Shown: piece after piece, positions 1-5,848 of the stretch
Position numbering within the stretch: the stretch's first letter is position 1
Layout of the letters: each line of letters opens with the position of its first letter
Source: Rhodospirillales bacterium
GTDB lineage: Bacteria > Pseudomonadota > Alphaproteobacteria > SMXQ01
NCBI GenBank assembly: GCA_024638585.1
Contig: JAHEKA010000169.1
Location: 1-5,848 of the forward strand
DNA length: 5,848 nt
Direction of reading: 5' to 3'
Position numbers and translations under genes: made by a program
Notes under the pieces: model-generated
Databases searched by the model: none
What the model was told of the DNA's origin: nothing
What the model saw: the letters and a program-made list of their open reading frames with translations, nothing else

Positions 1-785
1 GTAAACCGAAGCTGAAACCGGCTTCGACCCGCCGTTCCCGCGCGAAGACCACGACCCGGTCTCGCACCGCGGTCCGCAAGACCGCCGCGAAGAAGGCCGC
101 GCCGAAGAGGAAGGCTCCTGTCCGGAAGCCGGCGGCGAAGAAGGCCGTCCGTAAGCCGGTCGCCAAGAAGCGGGTGATGGCCAAGAAGAAGGCCCCTGCG
201 CGGAAGCCGGCGGCGAAGAAGACCGCGGCGAAGAAGATCGTCCGTAAGGCCGTGCGTAAGCCGGCCGCCAAGAAGCGGGTCGTCGCCCGGAAGAAGGCCG
301 CGCCGAAGCGCAAGCCTGCTGCCCGGAAGACCGCGGCCAAGAAGACCGTCCGCAGGACCGTGCGCAAGCCGGCCGCCAAGAAGCGGGTGATGGCCAAGAA
401 GAAGGCCGCGCCGAAGCGCAAGCCTGCTGCCCGGAAGACCGCGGCCAAGAAGACCGTCCGCAGGGCCGTGCGCAAGCCGGCCGCAAAGAAGCGGGTGATG
501 GCCAAGAAGAAGGCCGCGCCGAAGCGCAAGCCTGCTGCCCGGAAGACCGCGGCGAAGAAGATCGTCCGCAGGGCCGTGCGCAAGCCGGCCGCCAAGAAGC
601 GGGTGATCGCCAGGAAGAAGGCTCCTGCGCGGAAGGCTCCCGCTCGGAAGCCTGCGGCGAAGGTCAACGCGGTCCACAAGCAGCTTGCCATGCTGCGTAA
701 GAAGCTGGCCAAGGAACAGGCGTTCCGCATGCGCATCAAGCGCGACCTGGGCAGCCTGCAGAAGAAGATCGCCAAGGCGGCCTAA
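1..785 (+). CDS. Histone H1-like, Lys/Ala/Arg/Pro-rich repetitive DNA-binding protein (5' end outside window)
   Basis: The frame is open from base 3 to the TAA at 783-785, giving 260 visible residues. The GTG/ATG codons at 174-179 lie inside a repeat, and the same basic composition continues upstream to the window edge, so they are probably internal and the true start is probably off-window. Most of the protein is made of AAKK, RKPAA and KKRV-type motifs, as in the C-terminal tail of histone H1 and in bacterial H1-like proteins. One 36-residue unit contains 17 Lys/Arg and no acidic residue, and only two acidic residues are visible in the whole protein. The last 40 residues (visible 221-260) differ: V224, L228, L231, L235, I245, L249, L252 and I256 fall on 3-4 heptad spacing, with E238 and R242 as polar exceptions, which predicts a short coiled coil. 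The inferred role is non-specific DNA binding and nucleoid compaction, possibly as a dimer. No membrane segment or enzymatic motif is visible. A strong terminator follows. The protein class is fairly certain, the exact function is not. Confidence 0.85.
   Translation, partial: KPKLKPASTRRSRAKTTTRSRTAVRKTAAKKAAPKRKAPVRKPAAKKAVRKPVAKKRVMAKKKAPARKPAAKKTAAKKIVRKAVRKPAAKKRVVARKKAAPKRKPAARKTAAKKTVRRTVRKPAAKKRVMAKKKAAPKRKPAARKTAAKKTVRRAVRKPAAKKRVMAKKKAAPKRKPAARKTAAKKIVRRAVRKPAAKKRVIARKKAPARKAPARKPAAKVNAVHKQLAMLRKKLAKEQAFRMRIKRDLGSLQKKIAKAA
171..599 (+). repeat. Tandem 108-bp (36-residue) coding repeats, about four units
   Basis: Units begin at 171, 276, 384 and 492, and a fifth, degenerate unit starts at 600. 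The first unit is 105 bp and the next three are 108 bp each. Aligned by eye, units 3 and 4 differ at 3 of 108 bases and units 2 and 3 at 7. All length changes are multiples of three, so the frame is kept. A more diverged partial unit appears to precede base 171. The close similarity, including shared synonymous codons, points to recent tandem duplication within the histone-like gene. Confidence 0.9.
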
Positions 786-821
786 CGCCCGGGCAATCTC
801 CAAGGACCACGTCCTTAAGGG

Positions 822-850
822 AAGCGGCGGCCGCGTAGGCCGCCGCTTTT
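822..850 (+). terminator. Rho-independent terminator after the histone-like gene
   Basis: Bases 822-832 pair perfectly with 838-848 to form an 11-bp stem (two A-T pairs, then nine G-C pairs) around the 5-base loop GCGTA, and the 3' arm runs into TTTT at 847-850. It lies 37 bases after the stop of the histone-like gene. It should end that transcript and insulate serC from it. A smaller hairpin (802-807 with 811-816) sits just upstream. Confidence 0.92.
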
Positions 851-983
851 CATTGTGATACAGAGCGATGTGGGACCCTATTCCGCGACCCGCCGCAAGG
901 GCATCAGACAACTCTTTGAGATCACTCGGTTAAACGCGCATGGCTGCCATTCCCGTAATGCGGAGAGCGCGCCGTTATTGCCG

Positions 984-1011
984 TTGACGGCGAAGCATTT
1001 ATCCGTACTAT
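984..1011 (+). promoter_or_regulatory. Candidate sigma-70-type promoter for serC-serA
   Basis: TTGACG at 984-989 (5 of 6 matches to the -35 consensus) is followed after 16 bases by TACTAT at 1006-1011 (4 of 6 matches to the -10 consensus). Initiation would fall near 1017-1020, immediately before the two leader hairpins, giving a 5' UTR of about 48 bases. The placement after a terminator and before a short structured leader supports the call, but it rests on consensus matching by eye only. Confidence 0.5.
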
Positions 1012-1024
1012 CCGCCGCGGGCCA

Positions 1025-1066
1025 CACCCCCCCAACGGGGTGCAACTATTCTGGAAGGAATAGATA
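1025..1066 (+). promoter_or_regulatory. serC leader RNA motif (two hairpins, the second over the RBS)
   Basis: Hairpin 1 pairs CACCCC (1025-1030) with GGGGTG (1037-1042) around a 6-base loop. Hairpin 2 pairs CTATTC (1046-1051) with GAATAG (1058-1063). Its loop TGGAAG can close with a U-G pair to leave a GGAA tetraloop of the GNRA class. The purine-rich Shine-Dalgarno sequence GGAAGGA (1053-1059) lies in this second hairpin, and the serC ATG starts at 1067. The known alphaproteobacterial serC leader motif is a putative cis-regulatory RNA upstream of serC-serA whose last stem overlaps the ribosome binding site, and both position and architecture match. Control of translation initiation is inferred. 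I do not know of an established ligand. Confidence 0.75.
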
Positions 1067-2224
1067 ATGAAACCGCAAGCCTTACCTGCGGACCCGCGCT
1101 TTTCTTCGGGCCCGTGCGCCAAACGCCCCAACTGGACAATCGAAAACCTGAAGAACGCCTCGCTGGGCCGCTCGCACCGTTCGGCCGAGGGCAAGGCGAA
1201 GCTGGCCGAGGTGATCACCCGCTCACGCGCGATCCTCGGTATCCCTGACGATTGGCGTATCGGCATCGTGCCGGCCTCGGACACCGGCGCATTCGAGATG
1301 GCCATGTGGTCGCTTCTGGGGGCCCGTGGCGTCGACGTGTTCGCCTGGGAGAGCTTCGGTGCCGGTTGGGTTACCGATATCGAGAAACAGCTCAGGATCG
1401 AGGACCTGCGCAAGTTTGCCGCCGATTACGGCGAGGTGCCGGCCTTCGACCAGGCCGACCCGGACCGCGATGCGGTCTTCACCTGGAACGGCACGACCTC
1501 CGGTGCGCGGGTGCCCAATGGGGACTGGATCCGTGACGACCGCGCGGGCCTGACGCTCTGTGACGCCACCTCGGCGGTATTCGCCATGGATCTGCCGTGG
1601 CAGAAGCTCGACGTCACGACCTGGTCCTGGCAGAAGGTGATGGGCGGGGAAGCGCAGCACGGCATGATCGTGCTGTCCCCGCGTGCCGTGGAACGGCTTG
1701 AATCCTATACACCGCCCTGGCCGCTTCCGAAGATCTTCCGCATGGCCGCGGGCGGGAAGTTGATTGAGGGCATCTTCCGGGGTGAGACCATCAACACCCC
1801 GTCCATGCTGTGTGTGGAGGATGCCATCGATGGCCTCCTTTGGGCCGAAAGCGTCGGTGGGCTTGCAGGCCTGATGGCCCGATCCGAGGGCAATTTGGCG
1901 GCCATCGCCAACTGGGTCGGTCGCACCGGCTGGGTCGATTTCCTGGTCGCCGATGAAGCTTTGCGCTCCTGCACCTCGGTCTGTCTGAAGATCGTCGCCC
2001 CCTGGTTCGAGGCGCTCGATGCCGATGCTAGGGCGGCCGCGCCCAAACGCATGGTCAAGCTCTTGGAGGACGAAGGCGCGGGATATGACCTCGACGGTTA
2101 TCGCGATGCGCCTCCGGGCCTGCGGGTCTGGGCCGGCGCCACCGTCGAAAAAGCCGATCTTGAAGCGCTCTTCCCCTGGCTGGACTGGGCGGCCGAGACG
2201 GTCGCCGAAGAGCTCGGCGCCTGA
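1067..2224 (+). CDS. serC: Phosphoserine aminotransferase
   Basis: This PLP-dependent class V (fold type I) aminotransferase converts 3-phosphohydroxypyruvate and glutamate to O-phosphoserine and 2-oxoglutarate, the second step of serine synthesis, in the cytoplasm. The 385-residue protein opens with the phosphate-loop-like FSSGPCAKRP (residues 12-21). D166 in LCDATSA is the expected Asp that contacts the PLP ring nitrogen, and K190 in TWSWQKVMGG is the expected Schiff-base lysine. RGETINTPSML (238-248) is the conserved segment that reaches the partner subunit's active site. The sequence resembles the SerC subgroup found in Alphaproteobacteria and Methanosarcina rather than the E. coli form. 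The ATG at 1067 follows GGAAGGA by 7 bases, and the N-terminus fits the family. serA begins 51 bases downstream, so the two are probably co-transcribed. The upstream RNA hairpins suggest translational control. Confidence 0.95.
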   Translation: MKPQALPADPRFSSGPCAKRPNWTIENLKNASLGRSHRSAEGKAKLAEVITRSRAILGIPDDWRIGIVPASDTGAFEMAMWSLLGARGVDVFAWESFGAGWVTDIEKQLRIEDLRKFAADYGEVPAFDQADPDRDAVFTWNGTTSGARVPNGDWIRDDRAGLTLCDATSAVFAMDLPWQKLDVTTWSWQKVMGGEAQHGMIVLSPRAVERLESYTPPWPLPKIFRMAAGGKLIEGIFRGETINTPSMLCVEDAIDGLLWAESVGGLAGLMARSEGNLAAIANWVGRTGWVDFLVADEALRSCTSVCLKIVAPWFEALDADARAAAPKRMVKLLEDEGAGYDLDGYRDAPPGLRVWAGATVEKADLEALFPWLDWAAETVAEELGA

Positions 2225-2275
2225 TTTCCCCACGGGATCGTCTCTCCTAGCTTTTTGCCCTGAAAGGATCTGGTC

Positions 2276-3853
2276 ATGTCCAAGGTTCTCATTTCCGACA
2301 GCCTGTCTCCCGCCGCCGTGAAGATCTTCGAAGACCGCGGTGTCGATGTCGATTTCAAGACCGGCATGTCGCCCGAAGAATTGATCGGCTGCATTGCCGA
2401 CTACGACGGCCTGGCCGTGCGTTCGGCCACCAAGGTCACCAAGGACGTGCTGGCCGCCGCCACCAACCTGAAGGTGGTGGGCCGGGCCGGCATCGGCGTC
2501 GACAATATCGACGTCGATGAGGCCACCGCCCGCGGCGTCATTGTCATGAACACACCGTTCGGCAATTCCATCACCACCGCCGAGCACGCCATCGCCATGA
2601 TGTTCGCCCTGGCCCGCGACATCCCGGAGGCCAACGCCTCGACCCAGGCGGGGAAATGGGAAAAGAACCGGTTCATGGGCGTGGAGGTGACGTCGAAGAC
2701 GTTGGGCGTCATCGGGTGCGGCAATATCGGTTCCATCGTCGCCGATCGGGCGTTGGGCCTTAAAATGAAGGTGATTGCCTATGATCCGTATCTCACCGGG
2801 GAGCGGGCCAAGGATCTCGGCGTGCGCAAGGTGGAATTGGACGAGCTTCTCGCCCGGGCCGATTTCATCACCCTGCACACGCCATTGACCGATGCCACCC
2901 GCGACATCATCGACGCCGAGGCCATCGCCAAGATGAAGGAGGGCGTGCGCGTCATCAATTGCGCCCGGGGCGAGTTGGTGGATGAAGCCGCCATGGTGGA
3001 GGCGCTCAAATCCGGCAGGGTCGCGGGCGCCGCCATCGACGTCTTCCGTGACGAACCGGCCAAGGAGAGCCCTTATTTCGGGCTGGAGAACGTGGTCTGC
3101 ACGCCCCATCTCGGTGCCGCCACCACCGAGGCCCAGGAGAACGTCGCCCTGCAGGTGGCGGAGCAGATGTCCGATTTCCTGAACAGCGGCGCGGTGGTCA
3201 ATGCGCTCAACATGCCCTCGGTGTCCGCCGAGGACGCGCCCAAGCTCAGGCCCTATATGCGGCTTGCCGAGGAGCTCGGCGCCTTTACCGGCCAGCTCAC
3301 CAGAAGCGGCTTGAAATCCGTCACGATCGACTATGACGGCGCCGTCGCCGACCTCAACACGAGGCCGCTCACCGCAATCGTCCTCAAGGGACTGCTTTCG
3401 GAGTTGATGGATTCCGTCAATATGGTCAATGCGCCGATCATCGCCCGCGACCGGGATATCGACGTCACCGAATCGACCCACGAACGGGCCAGCGACTACC
3501 AGACCCTGATCCGGCTGACCGTGGAGACGGAAAATTCGACCCGCACCGTGGCCGGCACCCTGTTCGGCGGCGACAAGCCCAGGATGGTGGAGGTCAACGG
3601 CATCGCCATTGAGGCGGAGCTGGGCGAGACCATGCTGTATGTCGCCAACAAGGACCGGCCCGGTTTCATCGGCAATCTGGGCCGGACGTTGGGTGAGGCG
3701 GGGATCAATATCGCGACATTCCACCTCGGCCGCGCCGACGCGGGGGGGGATGCCATCGCCCTGGTCAATACAGATGGCTTGGTGGGCGATGAGACCCTCG
3801 AAAAGGTGCGCGCCTTGGCCGATGTGGTCCAGGCCGAGGCACTGCAGATCTGA
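2276..3853 (+). CDS. serA: D-3-phosphoglycerate dehydrogenase, long form with ASB and ACT domains
   Basis: SerA oxidises 3-phosphoglycerate to 3-phosphohydroxypyruvate with NAD+, the first committed step of serine synthesis. The 525 residues match the long (type I) form. The substrate-binding region is split around the Rossmann domain (about 100-285), whose nucleotide loop is GCGNIG at 147-152, with D170 placed to bind the NAD ribose. The catalytic set of D-2-hydroxyacid dehydrogenases is intact: R231 (NCARGELVDE), E260 (FRDEP) and H278 (CTPHLGAAT). Residues of about 318-445 form the intervening ASB-type domain. About 453-525 form an ACT domain (YVANKDRPGFIGNLG) that in this family is a serine-sensing or oligomer-control module. 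The ATG at 2276 has AAAGGA at 2263-2268, 7 bases upstream. No terminator or promoter is evident in the 51-base gap after serC, so an operon is likely. A run of eight G (3742-3749) lies in the ACT coding region, but the frame reads through. Confidence 0.97.
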   Translation: MSKVLISDSLSPAAVKIFEDRGVDVDFKTGMSPEELIGCIADYDGLAVRSATKVTKDVLAAATNLKVVGRAGIGVDNIDVDEATARGVIVMNTPFGNSITTAEHAIAMMFALARDIPEANASTQAGKWEKNRFMGVEVTSKTLGVIGCGNIGSIVADRALGLKMKVIAYDPYLTGERAKDLGVRKVELDELLARADFITLHTPLTDATRDIIDAEAIAKMKEGVRVINCARGELVDEAAMVEALKSGRVAGAAIDVFRDEPAKESPYFGLENVVCTPHLGAATTEAQENVALQVAEQMSDFLNSGAVVNALNMPSVSAEDAPKLRPYMRLAEELGAFTGQLTRSGLKSVTIDYDGAVADLNTRPLTAIVLKGLLSELMDSVNMVNAPIIARDRDIDVTESTHERASDYQTLIRLTVETENSTRTVAGTLFGGDKPRMVEVNGIAIEAELGETMLYVANKDRPGFIGNLGRTLGEAGINIATFHLGRADAGGDAIALVNTDGLVGDETLEKVRALADVVQAEALQI

Positions 3854-3889
3854 CGCCGCGGCCGGGGGGCATGACGGGAATGGTTCCAT

Positions 3890-3921
3890 TTGACGGGGGA
3901 GCGCTCTAAGCTGAGCATACG
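3890..3921 (+). promoter_or_regulatory. Weak candidate promoter for hisZ-purA
   Basis: TTGACG at 3890-3895 is a good -35 match inside the 114-base serA-hisZ gap. The best -10-like hexamers, GCATAC (3915-3920) or CATACG (3916-3921), are poor and sit at long spacings of 19-20 bases. No U-tract terminator is visible after serA, so read-through from serC-serA is an alternative. The call is tentative. Confidence 0.25.
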
Positions 3922-3967
3922 GTCTCCTGGCCGAAACCGGAGCCATCGCCGGAATTCAACGCACATC

Positions 3968-5170
3968 ATGACTGATCAACCCTCAAAGGCCTTGCTGCCG
4001 CCCGGCATGAACGACATCCTGCCGCCGGATGCCGCGTTCGAGACGCGCGCGGTGGAGCGCCTTCTCTCTGTGTTCCAGGCCTCGGGCTACGAGCAGGTCA
4101 AAGCGCCGCTTGTGGAGTTCGAGGACAGCCTGCTGGGCGGCGCCGGCGCGGCCATGACCAACCAAACCTTTCGTCTGATGGACCCGGTGTCCCAGGCGAT
4201 GCTGGGACTGAGGGCCGACATGACCCTTCAGGTCGCGCGCATCGCCACCACCAGGCTTGCCAATGAGCCCCGGCCGCTGCGCCTAAGCTATGCCGGGCAG
4301 GTGCTGCAGGTTTCGGGCAGCCAGATGCGCCCGGAGCGCCAGGTGGGCCAGGCGGGCGTGGAGCTGATCGGGTCCCAATCGCCCCAGGCGGACGCGGAAG
4401 TCATCGGCCTTGCCCATGAGGCGCTGTCCGAGGTCGGCATCGAGGCTCTTTCCATCGACCTGAACCTGCCGACTTTGGTCGGTGACGTGTTCGCCGGGCT
4501 GGGGCTGGATGCCGGGGATCAGGCCCGGATCCGGGCGGCGCTCGACCGCAAGGATGAAGGGGAGCTCAAGGCGGTGGGCGGCGCCGCCGCGACCCTGCTC
4601 ACCAGCCTGCTCCGGGCCGCCGGTCCGGCAGAAACGGCCTTGAGGACGCTGGACGCCCTCGATCTGCCTGGTGACGCGCGGGCCGCCTGCGCACGGCTGA
4701 AAGAGGTGGTTGCCCTGGTGACCGCCATCGACCCGGGGATCAAGTTGACCGTCGACCCGGTCGAGAACCGGGGCTTCGAATATCACACAGGCGTCACCTT
4801 CGTGGTGTTTGCCAAGGAGGTGCGCGGGGAGCTGGGCCGAGGCGGGCGTTACCTTGCCGGCGGCGGTGCCAACGGGACCACAGCCGTGAGCGCAGGAGCC
4901 GCCCATGACGGTGCCGAACCGGCGACCGGCTTCACCCTGTTCATGGACACGGTCTTGGGGGCGCTCGCGCCGGATGGGGAAACCCGGCGGGTCTATCTGC
5001 CGATGGAGACGGCGCCCGATGTCCGCCATGGTCTTCAGGCCGAGGGCTGGATCACACTGGCGGGGTTGGAGCCGGCGGGCGATGCGGCTGCAGAGGCGCG
5101 CCGCCTCGGCTGCTCTCATGTGCTTGCCGATGGCGTGCCCAAGCCGGTCGGCGGCGGAACGGGAGACTGA
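3968..5170 (+). CDS. hisZ: ATP phosphoribosyltransferase regulatory subunit (HisRS-like)
   Basis: HisZ is a catalytically inactive histidyl-tRNA synthetase paralogue. It joins the short form of HisG to make the active, histidine-regulated ATP phosphoribosyltransferase, the first step of histidine synthesis. The predicted protein has 400 residues. Near the N-terminus ALLPPGMNDILPPDA (8-22) is the typical HisZ/HisRS opening. FRLMDPVSQ and LRADMTLQVAR (68-91) correspond to class II motif 2. The segment RGFEYHTGVTF (268-278) replaces the histidine-binding RGLDYY-type motif of true HisRS, and ELGRGGRY (288-295) follows. The HisRS anticodon-binding domain is absent. A Gly/Ala-rich stretch (296-319) precedes TGFTLFMD. 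The frame is open back to TTG at 3890, but the added residues do not resemble the family, so the ATG at 3968 is preferred. Its Shine-Dalgarno sequence is weak (GGAA at 3951, 13 bases away). purA starts one base after the stop. hisG is not in the window. Confidence 0.92.
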   Translation: MTDQPSKALLPPGMNDILPPDAAFETRAVERLLSVFQASGYEQVKAPLVEFEDSLLGGAGAAMTNQTFRLMDPVSQAMLGLRADMTLQVARIATTRLANEPRPLRLSYAGQVLQVSGSQMRPERQVGQAGVELIGSQSPQADAEVIGLAHEALSEVGIEALSIDLNLPTLVGDVFAGLGLDAGDQARIRAALDRKDEGELKAVGGAAATLLTSLLRAAGPAETALRTLDALDLPGDARAACARLKEVVALVTAIDPGIKLTVDPVENRGFEYHTGVTFVVFAKEVRGELGRGGRYLAGGGANGTTAVSAGAAHDGAEPATGFTLFMDTVLGALAPDGETRRVYLPMETAPDVRHGLQAEGWITLAGLEPAGDAAAEARRLGCSHVLADGVPKPVGGGTGD

Positions 5171-5171
5171 C

Positions 5172-5848
5172 ATGGCTAATGTCGCGGTGGTCGGCGCCCA
5201 GTGGGGCGACGAGGGGAAAGGCAAGATCGTCGATTGGCTGTCGGAGCGCGCGGACGTGGTGGTGCGCTTCCAGGGCGGTCACAACGCAGGCCATACCCTG
5301 GTGGTGGGCGAAACGACCTACAAGCTCTCCTTGCTGCCCTCAGGCGTGGTCCGGTCAGGTAAACTTTCGGTGATCGGCAACGGCGTGGTGGTCGATCCCT
5401 GGGCGCTGATCGAGGAGATCGAGACGATCCGCGGTCAGGGGGTGGACATCACCCCCGACGCCCTGCTGGTGGCGGACAACGCGGCCCTGATCCTGCCTCT
5501 TCACCCTTACCTCGACGCCGCGTTGGAGGAGGCCAAGGGCAAGAATAAGATCGGCACCACCGGGCGCGGCATCGGGCCGGCCTATGAGGACAAGGTGGGG
5601 CGCCGGGCTATCCGGGTGTGCGATCTCGCCGATGCCGAAGGGCTCGAGACCCGCTTGGATCAGCTCCTGTTCCATCACAACGCGCTGTTGCGCGGCCTGG
5701 GTGCCAATGAGACCGACAAGGCGGGATTGATGGAAAGCCTTGCCGAGATCGCGCCCAAGATCCTTCCCTACGCCGGCTGCGTCTGGCAGCGATTGGACGA
5801 AGCACGGCGCAGCGGCAAGCGGGTCCTGTTCGAAGGCGCCCAGGGGGC
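5172..5848 (+). CDS. purA: Adenylosuccinate synthetase (3' end outside window)
   Basis: PurA condenses IMP with aspartate using GTP to give adenylosuccinate, the first step from IMP to AMP. The reading frame runs from ATG 5172 to the window edge, giving 225 residues, about half of the usual length of roughly 430. The start MANVAVVGAQWGDEGKGK carries the GDEGKGK phosphate-binding loop (12-18) with the catalytic base D13. HNAGHT (37-42) places the catalytic H41. TTGRGIGPAYEDKVGR (129-144) is the conserved IMP-binding stretch, and FEGAQG (220-225) is conserved where the window ends. GGGAGA at 5161-5166, inside the end of hisZ, is a well-placed Shine-Dalgarno sequence. Only one base separates the hisZ stop (5168-5170) from this ATG, so translational coupling is likely. 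I see no frame disruption. Confidence 0.97.
   Translation, partial: MANVAVVGAQWGDEGKGKIVDWLSERADVVVRFQGGHNAGHTLVVGETTYKLSLLPSGVVRSGKLSVIGNGVVVDPWALIEEIETIRGQGVDITPDALLVADNAALILPLHPYLDAALEEAKGKNKIGTTGRGIGPAYEDKVGRRAIRVCDLADAEGLETRLDQLLFHHNALLRGLGANETDKAGLMESLAEIAPKILPYAGCVWQRLDEARRSGKRVLFEGAQG

Noticed and set aside
174..179. GTG/ATG at 174-179 as the true start of the histone-like gene
   Set aside because: The pair lies inside a repeat unit that recurs downstream, has no ribosome binding site, and the upstream frame has no stop and the same basic composition to the window edge.
855..1067. A 70-codon plus-strand frame starting at GTG and ending at the serC start, as a possible leader peptide
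   Set aside because: No Shine-Dalgarno sequence is visible before it, it starts just after a terminator, it would cross the proposed promoter and leader hairpins, and the product has no recognisable features.
2225..2275. A terminator or attenuator between serC and serA
   Set aside because: The CTTTTT tract at 2251-2256 is not preceded by a stable G-C-rich stem, and only short, poor pairings can be drawn.
1223..3946. A 907-codon open frame on the minus strand across serC and serA
   Set aside because: It is antisense to two clearly identified enzymes. Long open antisense frames are expected opposite high-GC codons with G/C at third positions, and its translation has no recognisable domain and a biased His/Gly/Asp composition.
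4283..5224. A 313-codon minus-strand frame opposite hisZ and the start of purA
   Set aside because: It is an antisense shadow of hisZ with no family motifs. The plus-strand protein explains the sequence.
5179..5373. A 64-codon plus-strand frame within purA
   Set aside because: It is out of frame with purA, whose conserved motifs are unbroken through this stretch.

Overview
The window comes from a high-GC bacterium, most likely an alphaproteobacterium. The evidence is the gene order serC-serA-hisZ-purA, the SerC of the type usual in Alphaproteobacteria, the use of a HisZ subunit, and an apparent serC-type RNA leader. A member of the Rhodospirillales or a relative is plausible, but the sequence alone does not fix the genus. 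All genes lie on the + strand.

Layout. Positions 1-785 hold the 3' part of a gene for a very basic, repetitive, histone H1-like protein whose start lies left of the window. It contains tandem 108-bp units and ends in a short predicted coiled coil. A strong intrinsic terminator follows at 822-850. The intergenic stretch 786-1066 then carries a candidate promoter (984-1011) and two hairpins (1025-1063). The second hairpin encloses the serC ribosome binding site, which fits the published alphaproteobacterial serC leader motif. serC (1067-2224) and serA (2276-3853) follow as an apparent two-gene serine operon. After a 114-bp gap come hisZ (3968-5170) and, one base later, purA (5172 to beyond the right edge).

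How the genes work together. SerA oxidises 3-phosphoglycerate to 3-phosphohydroxypyruvate, and SerC transaminates that to phosphoserine. Serine made this way feeds glycine and one-carbon units, which purine synthesis consumes. PurA starts the branch from IMP to AMP. HisZ is the regulatory subunit of the first histidine enzyme, which consumes ATP and PRPP and whose pathway returns AICAR to purine synthesis. The cluster therefore joins linked parts of amino-acid and purine metabolism. The basic protein upstream is separated from it by a terminator and probably acts independently in nucleoid organisation.

The window looks like core genome. I see no mobile elements, tRNA or rRNA genes or CRISPR arrays, and I see no convincing evidence of a wholly new system. 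The most interesting parts are the compact serC leader RNA and the repeat-built histone-like protein.
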